Origin: Adineta vaga
Lineage: Eukaryota > Rotifera
DNA length: 64,000 nt
Assembly (NCBI GenBank): GCA_021613535.1
Contig: CP075492.1
Coordinates: forward strand, 5,270,001 to 5,334,000
Direction of reading: 5' to 3'
The notes beneath the pieces were generated by a model. The model worked only from the letters and a program-made list of their open reading frames with translations, had not been told where the DNA came from and ran no database searches. This document shows, one piece after another, positions 21,939 through 34,372 of the stretch. Each line of letters opens with the position of its first letter. The first letter of the stretch is position 1. A program made the position numbers and the translations under genes.

Positions 21939-22124
21939 CTATATGATAGTAGGTAATGCTGCTATAAAATACAGTTACAATCTAAATAGTCTTTCGATGA
22001 TCACAGTCATTTTACAAAAATAGTTTGGAAAAGAACTAAATGAATTGGTGTTGGATATGTCGCTTCACTAAATATAAATATCAAGAAAAGAAAAACGAGA
22101 GCAGGTAAACATGTCATTATCGGT

Positions 22125-24161
22125 TCAATCAAAAACAATGTTGCAACTTTGACCACTTTGACATAGTTTTTGCATCGATGAGAAATCAATACCTAATGCA
22201 CAGTATTCTGGATGTTGAGGTAGAAACGTCTTAAACCACCATTTCGATTCAGGTAAAAGTGCAGGATGATTATCTGTAATACGTGTCAATACTCCCGTGC
22301 ATACAATTGGACATTGTGGATCATTAAAATCTAGAAAACTTTCTCCTTGACAGTCAATAAGCCATTCAATACAATCGTTTGATATGTTGGGATCGATCGT
22401 GCAATTATCAGTTCCTAAAGTTTCAGATCCTATTTTTTTAATACTTTCTGGATGAACACGACATTCCAATACAAACTGTACGTATTTACCCGTTTTGAAA
22501 AATTTATTTTGATTAGATGATTCAATGGGTTTTACTTCAGCATATCTAGGATGACCAGCGTAGTTCACAGATGGAGTAAGATATACACCAGACCCATGTG
22601 CTTTGACGTCAGCTGCCTTTAATCCATTAAGTAAAATAGATAATCCATGAGCAAATTTCGTTCCATGATAACCGATACACCAACCGTGAAATTGGGTATT
22701 AAAATTATCTGTCACATAGAATGAACGTCTTTGCCAACCAACAGGACAATAATACGGTTTATTTCCACGATTTTTGCCATCAGTGAGAGCACCTTTCCAG
22801 TAATCACAACCGAAAATATATTTACGATTAAATTGTGGATTCAATTTAATAGTAGCACGATGTTTTTGCGTTTTCCATAAATATTCTATAGGACCCAAAA
22901 ACATGAAAAACATCTTTGTTTTACCAAGTTCTTGTCGAGATTCATCGGTAAGTGAATGATAGATCAAATTTAAACATACATTTTTTTCCTTGGATTCAAT
23001 TTTATCAAGAACATCTAAATGTACTATAGCAGAACCTTGCTGAATTTGTTTGACTACAATATCTTTCATTTTTAGTTTAAATTTCTTACAGAACGACTCT
23101 AAAAATGGTTGTAATTCGAACGTTTTACAATCTTCATCAATGCCAAATACTAATGATGATGTTACTTTCGTATGCTTATCAAATATTTCATTAGCAACTG
23201 ATATCAATGGTTGCTTAGTTAGACGATAATATTCTTTACAATCTTCATAATAACTTTTTTCGTCAGGTGATAATGGTTTGTCTGTAAGGAATTGACCAGT
23301 TGTTAGAATAGGTTCTTCTACAATAGAAAAATAATCTATATATTCTATTTTTAAAGTCCTATCAAACTTACTTGGAGGAGGAGGAGGAGGAGGTGGAATG
23401 ACATAGTTCAAATAAATATCTCGTGTTTGTTGTAATCCATTCATAATCAATGGTCGTTGTCTTCTATTACTTTCTTGTGAAACATCATATGCGATACGTT
23501 CAAAAAGATCGACAATATGAATATTTTCTTGTTTGATATTTTTCAGTAAATGTTTGCTAAATAAATGATTCCGATCAATCTCATTAATACCACAAGCAAA
23601 TTGAATCAATACTCCATCCATTGTTTTCATTTCACATAAACCTTTGCTTTCACTGGCTGCTAAAACATGATTGAAACATCATTTTATGGTAACATTATTT
23701 TAATTCGATTACTTACAATTTGATGATGTTGCACTCTTGAATAAATACGTTCCTGGACAATCCAAGATAAAAGCATTTACATATGATGAATTTTTTTCTT
23801 GAATACGTTCGAGAATTCGTTGAAAATCAACAGCAAAATCTTCAATATCTCGATTTCTCTCTATATGATTATCATCAACCGGTATTAGATAGTTTTTATT
23901 TTTTACTTGACAACCATGACCAACGAAATAGAAGAAAATCAAATCATTATGAGAGATTATTTTTGCAAAATCAGTAATACACGTAGACAATTCATGTTTC
24001 TCCACATTACATGCCGTTGTCACATTAAAACCGATTGTTTTCAAAGAATCACCTAAACTTCTTGCATTTTCAATTGAACGTTCGAGACGATTTTCTGATC
24101 GATGATAATCACTATTAGCAATAATTAATGCTAATTTCCGATGACGAGATGAACTTGCCAT
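22125..24161 (-). CDS. Caspase-like peptidase fused to a PARP/ART-like C-terminal domain
   Basis: Two exons, 24161-23717 and 23659-22125, with a 57-bp intron in phase 1, give 659 residues. Residues 1-140 are a caspase-fold p20 domain: KLALIIANSDY at the start, catalytic His82 in YFVGHGCQ and Cys135 in FILDCPG, as in metacaspase-type C14 peptidases. A linker includes eight prolines in a row. The C-terminal third contains GWCIGYHGTK (His480), GLSILLNGL, HGSGVYLTPSVNYAGHPRYAEV and YVQFVLECRVHP. This H-G-T ... G-x-G-x-Y pattern is that of the PARP/ADP-ribosyltransferase NAD-binding core. I could not find a clear third catalytic Glu, so activity is uncertain. The start MASSSRH is preferred; an ATG lies eight codons upstream. 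The pairing suggests a protease linked to ADP-ribose signalling or cell death. The caspase call is firm, the ART-like call moderate. Confidence 0.77.
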
Positions 24162-24783
24162 GTATCTTCTACTTTCGATTTTCAATTCAAAATAACCACT
24201 CAGAATAAAAATGAAAGGTTTTTTTCTCTTCCGTATAAGTTAAGTTGGCAAAAAAAACAATGACGATTCAACATGTGACTTTAAATCAACAATGGAAAAA
24301 AGAAAGAAAAAAGAACTCTTTTTGAGAGTCAAAACAACATCAAACATTTGAAGAAAATCGTCTTATTAATTGCGCAATTCATCTCTGTATATTTTCTATG
24401 GTAAAACAAAAACAATGAATGATATTAGAAGATAATAACCATACGATCACATCAAATATTAATATGAATATATTAATCGCAAGTGATGAATCTTTACATT
24501 TGGTTTAATATAATAACCGAGAATAGGATCAAGTGAATATGATAAAGAATCTGTTCGTTGAAGATTTATCAGCGAGTGAATCTCATTTATGTGTTATTTC
24601 TTCAACAAATCATGGCAGTGATGCGCTAATTACTTTCGTCTGTTTTGTGTCTTCTTCTTTCGTTCAATGCGAGAACAATCAATTTTGATAAGATAATTAT
24701 AAATTCAATTGATATGAACATCTATTTCACGGAAAGGTCAATCATTCATCTCGTTCTCTTTTCGTATCACACATTCACTTGCA
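24162..24783. other. Intergenic region between divergent genes
   Basis: About 620 bases between the caspase/ART gene (-) and the long F-box gene (+). It probably holds both promoters. No gene or repeat seen. Confidence 0.55.
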
Positions 24784-26535
24784 ATGTTTAAGACAACATT
24801 AGAAACTTTATCTAATGAGTTATTTATCGATTTATTTGAATTTCTCAATGCTCCTGATGTTTTCCGTGCTTTCCATGGCCTGAACAATCGTTTTAATTCT
24901 CTTCTATTTCATCAAATGCATAGTTATTCTCTCGATTTTCGTTCAATTCCTAAAGACGATTTCGAACAATTCTGTCAAACATATCTTTCATCTATTAGTT
25001 GTCGAATAGCATATCTTCGACTCTCGGATGATGATGATACACCAAATGAATGTTCGTATTTACGTTGTTATAGTTTTACAATGAATCATTTTTCAAAACT
25101 TCATTCTTTAACATTTGATTCTATCAATTCAGATTCAACATTTTATAAAGTATTCTTATCGCATTTACATTGTCTTGATTATTTGAAATATTTAAAATTT
25201 ACTGACTGTTATTTTGATATTTCTTCAGAAGAATCTCAAGATCTTATTGATCAGATTTGGAATTTACCAAAATTAACACATTTATATTGTGGTATTATAT
25301 TTCGAAATGGTTATACATTCGATGCAACAAAGTCAGTTTCAACATCATTACACGATTTGACTATTGTTAAAAACAGCTGGTATGGAAATATATTTGGATG
25401 TTTATTAAACAGCACACCAAATTTGCAAAAATTCTGTACTGAATTGAATAATTACGATAGTGATCACAGACCACCATACAAAGAATTTATTTTCCCATCA
25501 CCACATCTATTGATGCATAAATTAATATTAACGAATGTACGTTCACGACGTGAAATGATATATTTTTTTACATTATTACCCAACATTAATTATTTAAAAA
25601 TCGAATTATTTTCAGTGACATTGGATGGATGTCAATGGGAAAAAATTATCAATCAATATTTACGTCGACTGAACATATTTCAAATGCGGATGTCCTTTGA
25701 TCTTGTTCTAGAAGATGAAGAAGAACGAGAGAATAAACAAATAGTTAATGATTATATGCAAACATATATGACATCTTTTTGGATTGATCGTCAATGGTAT
25801 ATTCGATGTCATTGGACAGTACATAAAAAAATCATTTCAATGAATATTTATACATTACCTTATTCATTCAATTATTTTTCGATGGATAAAAACGAATTCA
25901 ATTTTTCTACGGTATCAACTTGTCCAAATGATATGTTCTTTAATTATAATTCTATTCGTAATATTAGATATGAACCAGCAATATTCCATAACAAGATTTT
26001 CTCGCATACGACTATGAATGATACTACAACATTAGAAATTATATTTCCAATTGATGATCGATTTTTTACTCTTTTTCCAGCATTTAATCAGATGTTTTCT
26101 TTATGTATACATATATCATCAGTTCATCAACATGATCAAGTACAAAAATTACTTGACAATATGCCTCGTCTATACTCATTAGGATTCATGTCTTGGGACA
26201 CTCCAATTATGCCACCTTATGAATATACTAGTACATCAGTTCGTCGACTTGATCTTTGCGGAATGGATAAATCAACTCATAAGCATTATAAATACAATCA
26301 AGGACATTGTCGACTATTATGTCAATCATCATTAGGTAAACAATGTCGTGTATTAATCATCGATGTTAAAACAGCAATTAGTGTTTTATACTTAATTCAT
26401 CATATGAATAATCTTCGAACATTGAAAGTATCATATGAAGATAATGATCAATATTCTGAAATAAGTAGAAAACATTTACCAACCACATGGACAATTGCAC
26501 AAAAACGTCGTGGATATCTTATTCTTCACTCCTAG
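24784..26535 (+). CDS. F-box protein with irregular leucine-rich repeats
   Basis: Single-exon, 583 residues. The F-box lies at about 5-45 (LETLSNELFIDLFEFLNAPDVFRAF in pieces). The rest has LRR-like strands (LHSLTFDSI, LKYLKFTDC, LTHLYCGI), then a second block after about residue 400 (LEIIFPID, MPRLYSLGFM, LRTLKVSYED). Such proteins recruit substrates to an SCF (SKP1-CUL1) ubiquitin ligase in cytosol or nucleus. It is the full-length paralogue of the shortened gene at 3613-4668. The first ATG in the frame starts the F-box at once, so the start is clear. Substrate unknown. Confidence 0.85.
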   Translation: MFKTTLETLSNELFIDLFEFLNAPDVFRAFHGLNNRFNSLLFHQMHSYSLDFRSIPKDDFEQFCQTYLSSISCRIAYLRLSDDDDTPNECSYLRCYSFTMNHFSKLHSLTFDSINSDSTFYKVFLSHLHCLDYLKYLKFTDCYFDISSEESQDLIDQIWNLPKLTHLYCGIIFRNGYTFDATKSVSTSLHDLTIVKNSWYGNIFGCLLNSTPNLQKFCTELNNYDSDHRPPYKEFIFPSPHLLMHKLILTNVRSRREMIYFFTLLPNINYLKIELFSVTLDGCQWEKIINQYLRRLNIFQMRMSFDLVLEDEEERENKQIVNDYMQTYMTSFWIDRQWYIRCHWTVHKKIISMNIYTLPYSFNYFSMDKNEFNFSTVSTCPNDMFFNYNSIRNIRYEPAIFHNKIFSHTTMNDTTTLEIIFPIDDRFFTLFPAFNQMFSLCIHISSVHQHDQVQKLLDNMPRLYSLGFMSWDTPIMPPYEYTSTSVRRLDLCGMDKSTHKHYKYNQGHCRLLCQSSLGKQCRVLIIDVKTAISVLYLIHHMNNLRTLKVSYEDNDQYSEISRKHLPTTWTIAQKRRGYLILHS

Positions 26536-26555
26536 ATTGTTCTTTTTATCGTGTC

Positions 26556-26570
26556 TGTGTGTGTGTGTGT
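26556..26570. repeat. GT dinucleotide microsatellite
   Basis: Short GT run just after the F-box stop. The remaining spacer to 26903 shows nothing else. Confidence 0.85.
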
Positions 26571-26903
26571 ATTATTAAAAACTCATTTGATTTGTAAATA
26601 AATTAGATTAGATGAAGATTTCTTTTACATCGATAAGGATCTAAATCGTTCTAAAGATGCAATGACATCTACTAAGTCTGTATTTCAGTAAACTAAATCC
26701 TGACTTTAAATATTTAATGTTGTTAAATCAATTTGCTTTTATTTCCTATACGTCAGCATATTTCAATATTTCTTCTAAGTTATATATTCTTAACCGATGG
26801 TAACTTCCATCTGCCATGATATCGTTTTAAACTAACATTAAAAAGGAAACTTAACAGTTGGAATACATTACTCTAGTTTGGAACTGCGAATAAAACAGCA
26901 ACA

Positions 26904-28191
26904 ATGGCTCAATTAGAAACGTTGTATGTATATTTCAAAAAATTACAGGCATTGTAACTGCTGTTTTGTAATAGATATGTACAGATTCGAACACGAAAAA
27001 AGAAGTGGTTGATATTCAGCATCAGTATAGTTGCTATGACAATAATAATTGTTCCTATTGTTTTAGAAGTGGCCGTAACAAAGAAAAAGACACATGTAAT
27101 CGAAACATCAACAACGACAACAAAAATTCTAACATCGACAATAACAACAGCACCTGCAAATATAACAATAGCAACAGGTATTTTGTTTCAGGAGTGAGAA
27201 TGGAGATCGAAATAATAAATTTAAAATTTATACGTTTACAGTCGTCAAAAACATCATTAATTTTCACATTGTCACTTCTTTTTATGCTACAGATAATGTC
27301 AATATTACTTGGAAACAGGATGGAATTACAGTTGCTGGAGGAAATGGACAGGGTGACAGAACAGATCAATTAAATAATCCTCTAGGTTTTGCTATCGATC
27401 GTAATTTTACCCTCTATATTGCTGATGTTGATAACAATCGGATTGTTAAATGGAAATTAAATGCGACCAATGGTGAAATTGTTATCGGTGGTACGAATCC
27501 AGAAAACGAAATAGACCAATTAAGCCGACCGACGGATGTAGTTATTGATCAAATAGACGATACTCTCATTATATGTGATTCGGCAAACAATCGATTGTTA
27601 AAATTACGTCATCCCAATCCCGATAACCAACCAACAATTACTTTTTCAAGTAGTTGTGATCTTCTAGCTATCGATATTGATGGAACTATATACATAACTA
27701 TTTCTTCGGAACATAAAATAAAACGATGGAGAAAAGGAGAATTAGATACAACAACAATAGCTGGTGGAAATGGATTTGGAGATCAATTGTTTCAATTGTA
27801 TGATGCTCGTTATACGTTCGTGGATAAAGAGTATTCACTTTATGTATCAGATACGTTTAATCATCGTATCATGAAATGGATGCAAGGTGCAACAAAAGGA
27901 ATCGTTGCTGCTGGACAAGGTGCGAAAAATAATTTGACACAATTGTCTTATCCTATGGGATTGCTTGTCGATGATTCAAATAATATTTATGTCGTTGATA
28001 GTATATATATGCAAGTAATACGTTTTTCTCAAACATCTGGCAAAAGTAGTATTATTGTTGGTGGATATGGAGCTGGAAGTGCTAGTTATCAACTTCATGA
28101 TCCTCAAGATATATTATTCGATCGACAAGGAAATCTTTATGTTGTCGATTGTTTTAACAATCGTATACAAAAATTTTCTATTCATAATTAA
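26904..28191 (+). CDS. Membrane-anchored NHL-repeat protein
   Basis: Exons 26904-26927, 26985-27177 and 27293-28191 keep phase and give 371 residues. The first exon is only eight codons (MAQLETLY). Exon 2 gives a basic IRTRKKW, a membrane segment (LIFSISIVAMTIIIVPIVLEV) and a Thr-rich stalk. Exon 3 is an NHL propeller with blades such as FTLYIADVDNNRIVKW, YSLYVSDTFNHRIMKW and GNLYVVDCFNNRIQKF. The type II layout, with the propeller outside, is the same as in the 14-15 kb gene, and both have Thr-rich stalks like the Hint protein. The tiny first exon is inferred from donor and acceptor phases only. It converges with the large multi-pass gene, with 50 bases between stops. Confidence 0.82.
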
Positions 28192-28241
28192 ATTTTCTTA
28201 TTATTCTATGAAATCAATTCAAGTTTTGCTTATTGTATAAA

Positions 28242-31200
28242 TTATCCATTCGAAGTAACTGTATTTGTTCGACATCGATCTCGAATTTTGAATAGAATTT
28301 GGATTAAATATGGAATACTAAATCTTAGAGCAATAGTTAATCCACCATATAAACCGAGAATATTCGATATTGTATAAGTAATATAATCATCTTTTTCCAT
28401 AGTATACCAACATTCTTGTATATTACATTGATTATAAAATGTTAAGTAAGACGTGTTAACTATCCATTCTTCAATAAATAATTGATCTGCAATCTTTTCA
28501 ATAATTGTCTCTCGTTTAAAATGACTTTTATTCGAAAAATTCATAGCTGAGATATTAATCAGATCAGAATGTTGCCAAGTATATGTTTGTATATGAAATA
28601 CTAATGAATTCAAACATATTTGATCGTAGAAACATTGCAATGTTGAACGTAATACTGTTTCGACAACTGAACATCCAATTTTCCATCCAGGTATAAGTAA
28701 TCTTGCTGTATTATACCATTCATGATAAACTCCACCGAAACCAACACAATCACTTTGTGTGCCACATGAACATTCCTTAGTCATTTGAACTGGTTGAATA
28801 GGATGTATATTAAAAACAGTATCCAGTTCATTATACCAATACCAATTCAAACAATACGATGATACAAATGCATTTCCATTAATAATATCACGAAGAAGTT
28901 TGAGCGTTCGAGAGAATTTAATTAAAGTATTATTTCGAAATTGTGAATTAATATTATTCATTTGAATATCAAATTCCGATATCGATATCATATGAGTACT
29001 GATAAATGTTTCATTTAAAAATTGTTGTATTGCATTTTGAATTGTTATTTGAGATAGTTGACATAATGTCGAAAGAAATAGAAAATATGGACCACCACGT
29101 ACACGAATATCACGTCGATCATATTCGTACCAATCTCCAATATCAAATAAATAATCAATCCATTTTCGGCTAATAAAATCACTTGAACATACAGCATGAA
29201 TTGTTGTGTTGATTTCAATGAAATATTTATATTCAATCGAAATTTTTTCACATGGACATTTCAATGATTCTGAATAGGTCATTAGTAATTGATCGTAATC
29301 ATTCGGAGATGGATTTGAATAAGATCGAAGTTCAATTCTATTGGAAAAGATTGTATACAGTGTTATAACATACATAGCAATCGAAAAAACTAAGATATAA
29401 ACACGAGTGGATATTCTTTGACGACGAATTGTTTCCAAATGATCTGATTCGTCATCGAATATATTTAATATCAATAACTTATTGATCAATCGATTTATTA
29501 GATTGAACTCATGGTAAGTAACTTCTTGGTGTTCAGTTTGAGTTTGTAATGATCTATAGTAACTAACGACTTTGAAAATAATCTTGATAATCCATGGTAC
29601 AATCAACCGAAGAATTGTATTAATTCCACCAATAAGACTGATAAGAATAGTAATTATATGTATCATATTAGTTTTCTTTTCACAAGTAAATGAACAAAAT
29701 AATGGTTTACATTTTGAATAAAAATTCTCGTATGAAGACGAAAATTTCCATTCTTCAATCATAATTTCATTAAATATTGTTTCAATTGATGTATTTGGGA
29801 AATATCGACTGGATAATGATGGATCAAGTAGAATTGTAGAATCAGGTATTGGAATTCCAATTTTACTAACAAGTTTTCGTAATTTATTCATACAATCTTG
29901 ATTAAACCAACATATTAATGATGATCTCATGACTGTATCAATAATTGAACAACCACCATGTATTCCTTCAAGTTGCCAATCAATCGGATAATGTTGCTGT
30001 CCATCATAAATCCACTTATCTAAATGACATGTTGAATCAATAACACAATAACATTTATGATCATTTGTATTTGTAGTATATAAAGCATAGATAAACATTT
30101 TGACTGCATCTAAACTCTTATTTAAATATTGATATACAGATGTAAGACGAGTACTTGTTATTGTACGACTTAGATATTGATTACTATGAATTAATGTTTT
30201 CGTTAGATTTATTCGATAGAGAAATTCAGTTATTGTTAATTGTTTAAATGCATTTACAGATGAATTGATTTGTGAATAGAAAAGATCATTTGTTAGAAGA
30301 TGTGAATTAATCAAATTTCTTATTAAAAATCGTTGAATTGTATCATGAATAGTTTCATTTGCAATATGACAAAATGTTTCCAATGTTTGAAAATATGATG
30401 AAGCAATATATAAAAAATCGATATTTGAGTAAAAACTTTGTATAGATGAAAAACGTTGATACCATGATGATTGAATAAAATAACTTGAACATATTTGATG
30501 ATATCGAACTTCAATATTGATAATATCTTTGTACGAAATCATTACTTCAGTACATGAACAAGTTAATGTAGAGGAATATTGTTTTTCAAGTTGTTCATAT
30601 TCTTGAGTAGATGGATTGATGAGTTTTGCAGTAATGATTTGATTGGATAAATCAGAAGTGAAAATACAGATACAGATAGAAATGAACAATAAAATGACAT
30701 ATAATCGTGTAGCGAGAAGACCATGATATATACGTGTTGGATTACGAGAATTTGAATCGTATAAATTAAACTTGATGATCTTGATTTTGATTGTAACGAA
30801 AAGTTTTTTTAAACGAATTCGAATTGTTTCATCTCGTTGAATATGTTCTTGATGTGATTTTTTCGAAAAAACACGTTGTTTTACAAATAAAATCAATTGA
30901 ATAATACCAGGAGTAATTATACTTAATACAGCTGTTATACCTCCAAACAGAGCGATAATCATAGTAAGAACTGATATCCAATTAAATTGATGGAAATAAG
31001 TATAAGTACAACTGTATGGTAAGCATGTTGAATAATATTCCGAATAATTTGGTAGATTTACAATTTCTTCAATGAATAATTCTTTTACGAGTGATTCGAT
31101 GATTGTTTTCGAATTAAAACGACTTAGTATGGATCGATTTAGAATTGAAATATTGAATTTTGTTTGATAAGTTGAAAGTAGAATATTCAAACATGATTGA

Positions 31201-32172
31201 TTATAAAAACATTCTAAGGATGATGAGAGAGTCGTTTGAATTGGTAAACAATCAACTATTATACCAGATAAACTTTCTTTCGTTTCGATTTTATTCAAAT
31301 CGTAAACTTCAAGTTTTTTTTATATAGTTTTTGTACAAATAAAGATTTCCAGGTAATGGACATGAACCATGATCTTTACAAGAACATTCTATTGTAGAAT
31401 TTTTTCGTTTATATATATTCGCATGTATTCCAGCTTCTAGGACATGATTTTCATGTGTTGGTAAATCCAATTTTTGGGATATAGTAACATAATTTGTTAG
31501 TAATCCTGTTATTAATTGATTTGCTTGTGCCATTTTATGAGCAAGCAACATCGATTGTATAAAATTTGGTGCTGTTGTTTGATGCAGTAAATGTGAAGTT
31601 GTTTGAACTTTAGCTGTTAAGATTTGTTTTGTTAATAATATTGGATTAATCAATGGAAAATTGTCAAATTGATTAAGAATATCAATTGTTGTATTTGTTG
31701 CACTTTGACAAAATGATCGAATCAATTGAAACATTGTGCTTAAACTTGTTCGTACATCGATTGGCATAATTGAGGTTATATTTATTCTGAATATAAAATC
31801 GATCCATTTTTGAGAAATAAAATCACTTGAACACACTTGATGAAATTTTGGTATTGTTTGAACAAATTTCCCATAAGGAATGGAAAGTTTTGTACAAACA
31901 CATTGTAAACTATCGGAATATTTCTTTTGAAAATTTTCATAAACAGATTGACTTGGAAATGTGATTGTTCTAGTCTCAATTTGATTGGTTATTGAAATAT
32001 AGGTTGTTAAAATAATAAGAGAAATAATAACAAGAATGATGTAGAGACGAGTTGATAAGATTTCACGACGAATGATCAATGGATCGGGTGATCGAGAATC
32101 AAAAAGATTCCATCGAATGACTTGATCAAATACTGTTTTATACGATAATTGCAATCTCAATCTTATAGACAT
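28242..32172 (-). CDS. Modular multi-pass membrane protein with three CxC/CSS ectodomain modules (one frameshift)
   Basis: Two frames (32172-31309 and 31298-28242) make one protein of about 1,310 residues if one base is removed from a run of eight A/T at 31314-31321. Three modules each have: a membrane segment preceded by R.Y-type residues (STRLYIILVIISLIIL); an ectodomain with L-x-C-x-C, then ICSS-F-W (FHQVCSSDFISQKW); an ECSC-type cluster; a GC..V...L.S.L.CFYNQ.CLN motif; C.P..C; and a second membrane segment with a GG kink (IIALFGGITAVLSIITP). Many N-x-S/T sites fit an exposed ectodomain. The same modules recur at 60-64 kb joined to FG-GAP repeats. I know no named family; it may be a receptor or adhesion protein. 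The frameshift may be an assembly error, because both sides are otherwise intact. Confidence 0.72.
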
Positions 32173-33004
32173 GAGAGTATTCTGCTAGATATGAGTGTTT
32201 GGGTAAATTCTTACTTTTTTATTGAAACGATTCATTGTTTTATATAATAACTTGATTCGCCTACATGATAATGTCAATATGAAATATTTAATGGAACATT
32301 TGTGACAAATACAACGTTGATATCAAAGAGACATAAACTTATCTATAATGCTTTTCTTTTCTTTTTTTAATTATAACTAGTTAGAAACATGAAAAGACAT
32401 TAGAAAAAATGACTCATTAAATAGTGAAACTTTCATGTCAGATGCGAAGTTGACGATTAGGGTGTGGGTGTGTATTAAGAATATAGTTTAACCCTCATGT
32501 ATAGAATACAGAATACGAAGCCGTCGTTTGAACTAAAGAAAACTTTATTGCGTAGTTGCAATGAGCAAAATATAAATATTAAATTTAATCATATAATTTC
32601 ATCGAAAGGAGAATCATCTTGAGAGTGATTGTAAACGTAAAGGTATATGTCTTGTTTTTGTCGACACTCACTCCATATAGTTGTCTCTTATTCTCAATAT
32701 AACAAATATTTCCTTATTTGTCAAATGTAATCACAAGAAGAAGAAGAATAACTCTATAGCGCAGTACATAAGAAATTGATCGAGAATTTTGTAAGAGCTA
32801 TTTTAAGCTTTCGATGTTGAATCCGATTTATACAGACCAAGTACAGTGAATTAATCTGTATACTTCAAGACTAAATGACAATCAGAGTATTTATTTTATA
32901 AAACTATATGAACGGTACGATCACATACATATCAAAATCAGCGTAGAACACAAATCATGCGTCTCTCTAATGGTTTTGTCATTGGACAATACGATGGTAG
33001 TTGA
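32173..33004. other. Intergenic region, about 830 bases
   Basis: AT-rich spacer upstream of the multi-pass gene and downstream of the papain gene. A single telomere-like TGTGGG lies near 32460 and is not an array. Nothing else seen. Confidence 0.5.
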
Positions 33005-34372
33005 TTATACTGTTTGAATACATCCACTGCCATTACGTCTGGACTCTGCAAATGGTTCAAAGAAATGTTTTAACCCTTTGCGTAATCCTGATTCTGAATA
33101 ATCATGTAAATCAGCGGGTTTCCAAAACCAGCGATCTTTAAAATAGTTCGATGAGTAGTTTGATGGAATAAAAAATGGACTATTCTTATGAGTTTCCCAA
33201 TCGTATGAATTATCCATCACTTCTTTCGACTCATGATCGCGATCATCCGATATAGTCTTAATTGCGTGCAAATCTTTACAATGTGTTGGATTACACATAT
33301 AAGAATAAGGAATATAACAGTATCCCTTATCACCCTAGAATACAAATATCATCGTCACATTCTTTGTGTGTATGCTTGAAGGAGAAAAAAAATTATATCC
33401 TGTGAAGCCTAAGTGATGCAGAAAAACAGTCATGTCATCGATGAGAAGTGTGTGAGAAATCCCATACACTACATTAACTATGTTCTGTATTCGCTTGAAG
33501 ATTAATAAAAAGAACCTACCCACTTCTCACCCCATGAATTTCTAACAATGAAACATTGTGATCGATCGCTATAACCTACTGCCAACATTGCATGCCAACC
33601 GTGCTCTTGACGTTGTGCTTCTGTACCAACGTCTGGCATCGGTACTCTTCCACCATTGGTTTCTGCTTGTGAAAAAGATTTAAAAAGTTGCAGCCCAAAT
33701 GTAAAAGGATAACCTTGAGCTAGACATGCTTTCATTTCGTCTAATTCGGTTTTCAATTGCATACCATTAGTAATGCAATACTTTTTAGCTTCTGCGTAAC
33801 AATTTGATAATGGCTTGCGATTTACACTTGATGTTTCGTAAGGATGCAACTTTTCCTTGCAACACCCGAATTCTGTCAATCCTGCTATAGCACTTTTAAT
33901 AAAAGTACCACTATCCTTCATGTTCGATTCTTGAGCACCATCTTTTATACGTCCATTAAAATAAATAAATAATCGACTAACATCGACATGTTTTCCAGTA
34001 TTTTTCATAATTAAAAATTCATACGCCGCTAAAACAAGCTCAGTAAAAAAACGCACATCACTTTATTCAGATGAATTCTACCTGCGAGTGCATTTCCAAC
34101 GCTAGAATGAAATTTAAATGAGTTAAATACGTAGACGAATGAACTCAGCAATATGTCTGGACTTACCATGAACCTATTTGCTCTTGATCTTCAACTGGAG
34201 TCATCAACTGTCTCAAGTCAACAGATGGAGGTAACTTGTCGGTAGCATATTTCCTAACCATTGCAAACTTTGGAAGATCTGATAATGTTTCGCTAGGCTT
34301 AAAGCCGTCAAGACGATGACGACTGCCTGTTTCAGAATTGAGCAAAAAAACTAATCGACCTAACTGAGCCAT
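33005..34372 (-). CDS. Papain-type (C1A) cysteine peptidase with C-terminal extension
   Basis: Exons 34372-34167, 34101-34082 (only 20 bases), 34028-33520 and 33334-33005 keep phase and give 354 residues. The catalytic Cys69 is created by splicing exon 1 to exon 2 (DQEQIGSC-VGNALA). The His is in EHGWHAMLAVGYSD and the Asn in VRNSWGEKWGDKGY. LPPSVDLRQLMTPVEDQ is the mature-enzyme start seen in the family. The propeptide before it is only about 45 residues and there is no signal peptide, unlike lysosomal cathepsins; the enzyme may be cytosolic, or a 5' exon may be missing. QIGSC-x-GNALA, in place of the cathepsin QGSCGSCWAF, places it with the bacterial/protist-like C1A branch. About 80 residues after the catalytic core (PTHCKDLHAIKTI onward) have no match I know. 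Confidence 0.85.

Noticed and set aside
32456-32476. Telomere-like TGTGGG sequence
   Set aside because: Only one unit is present, not an array; chance in a T/G-rich patch.
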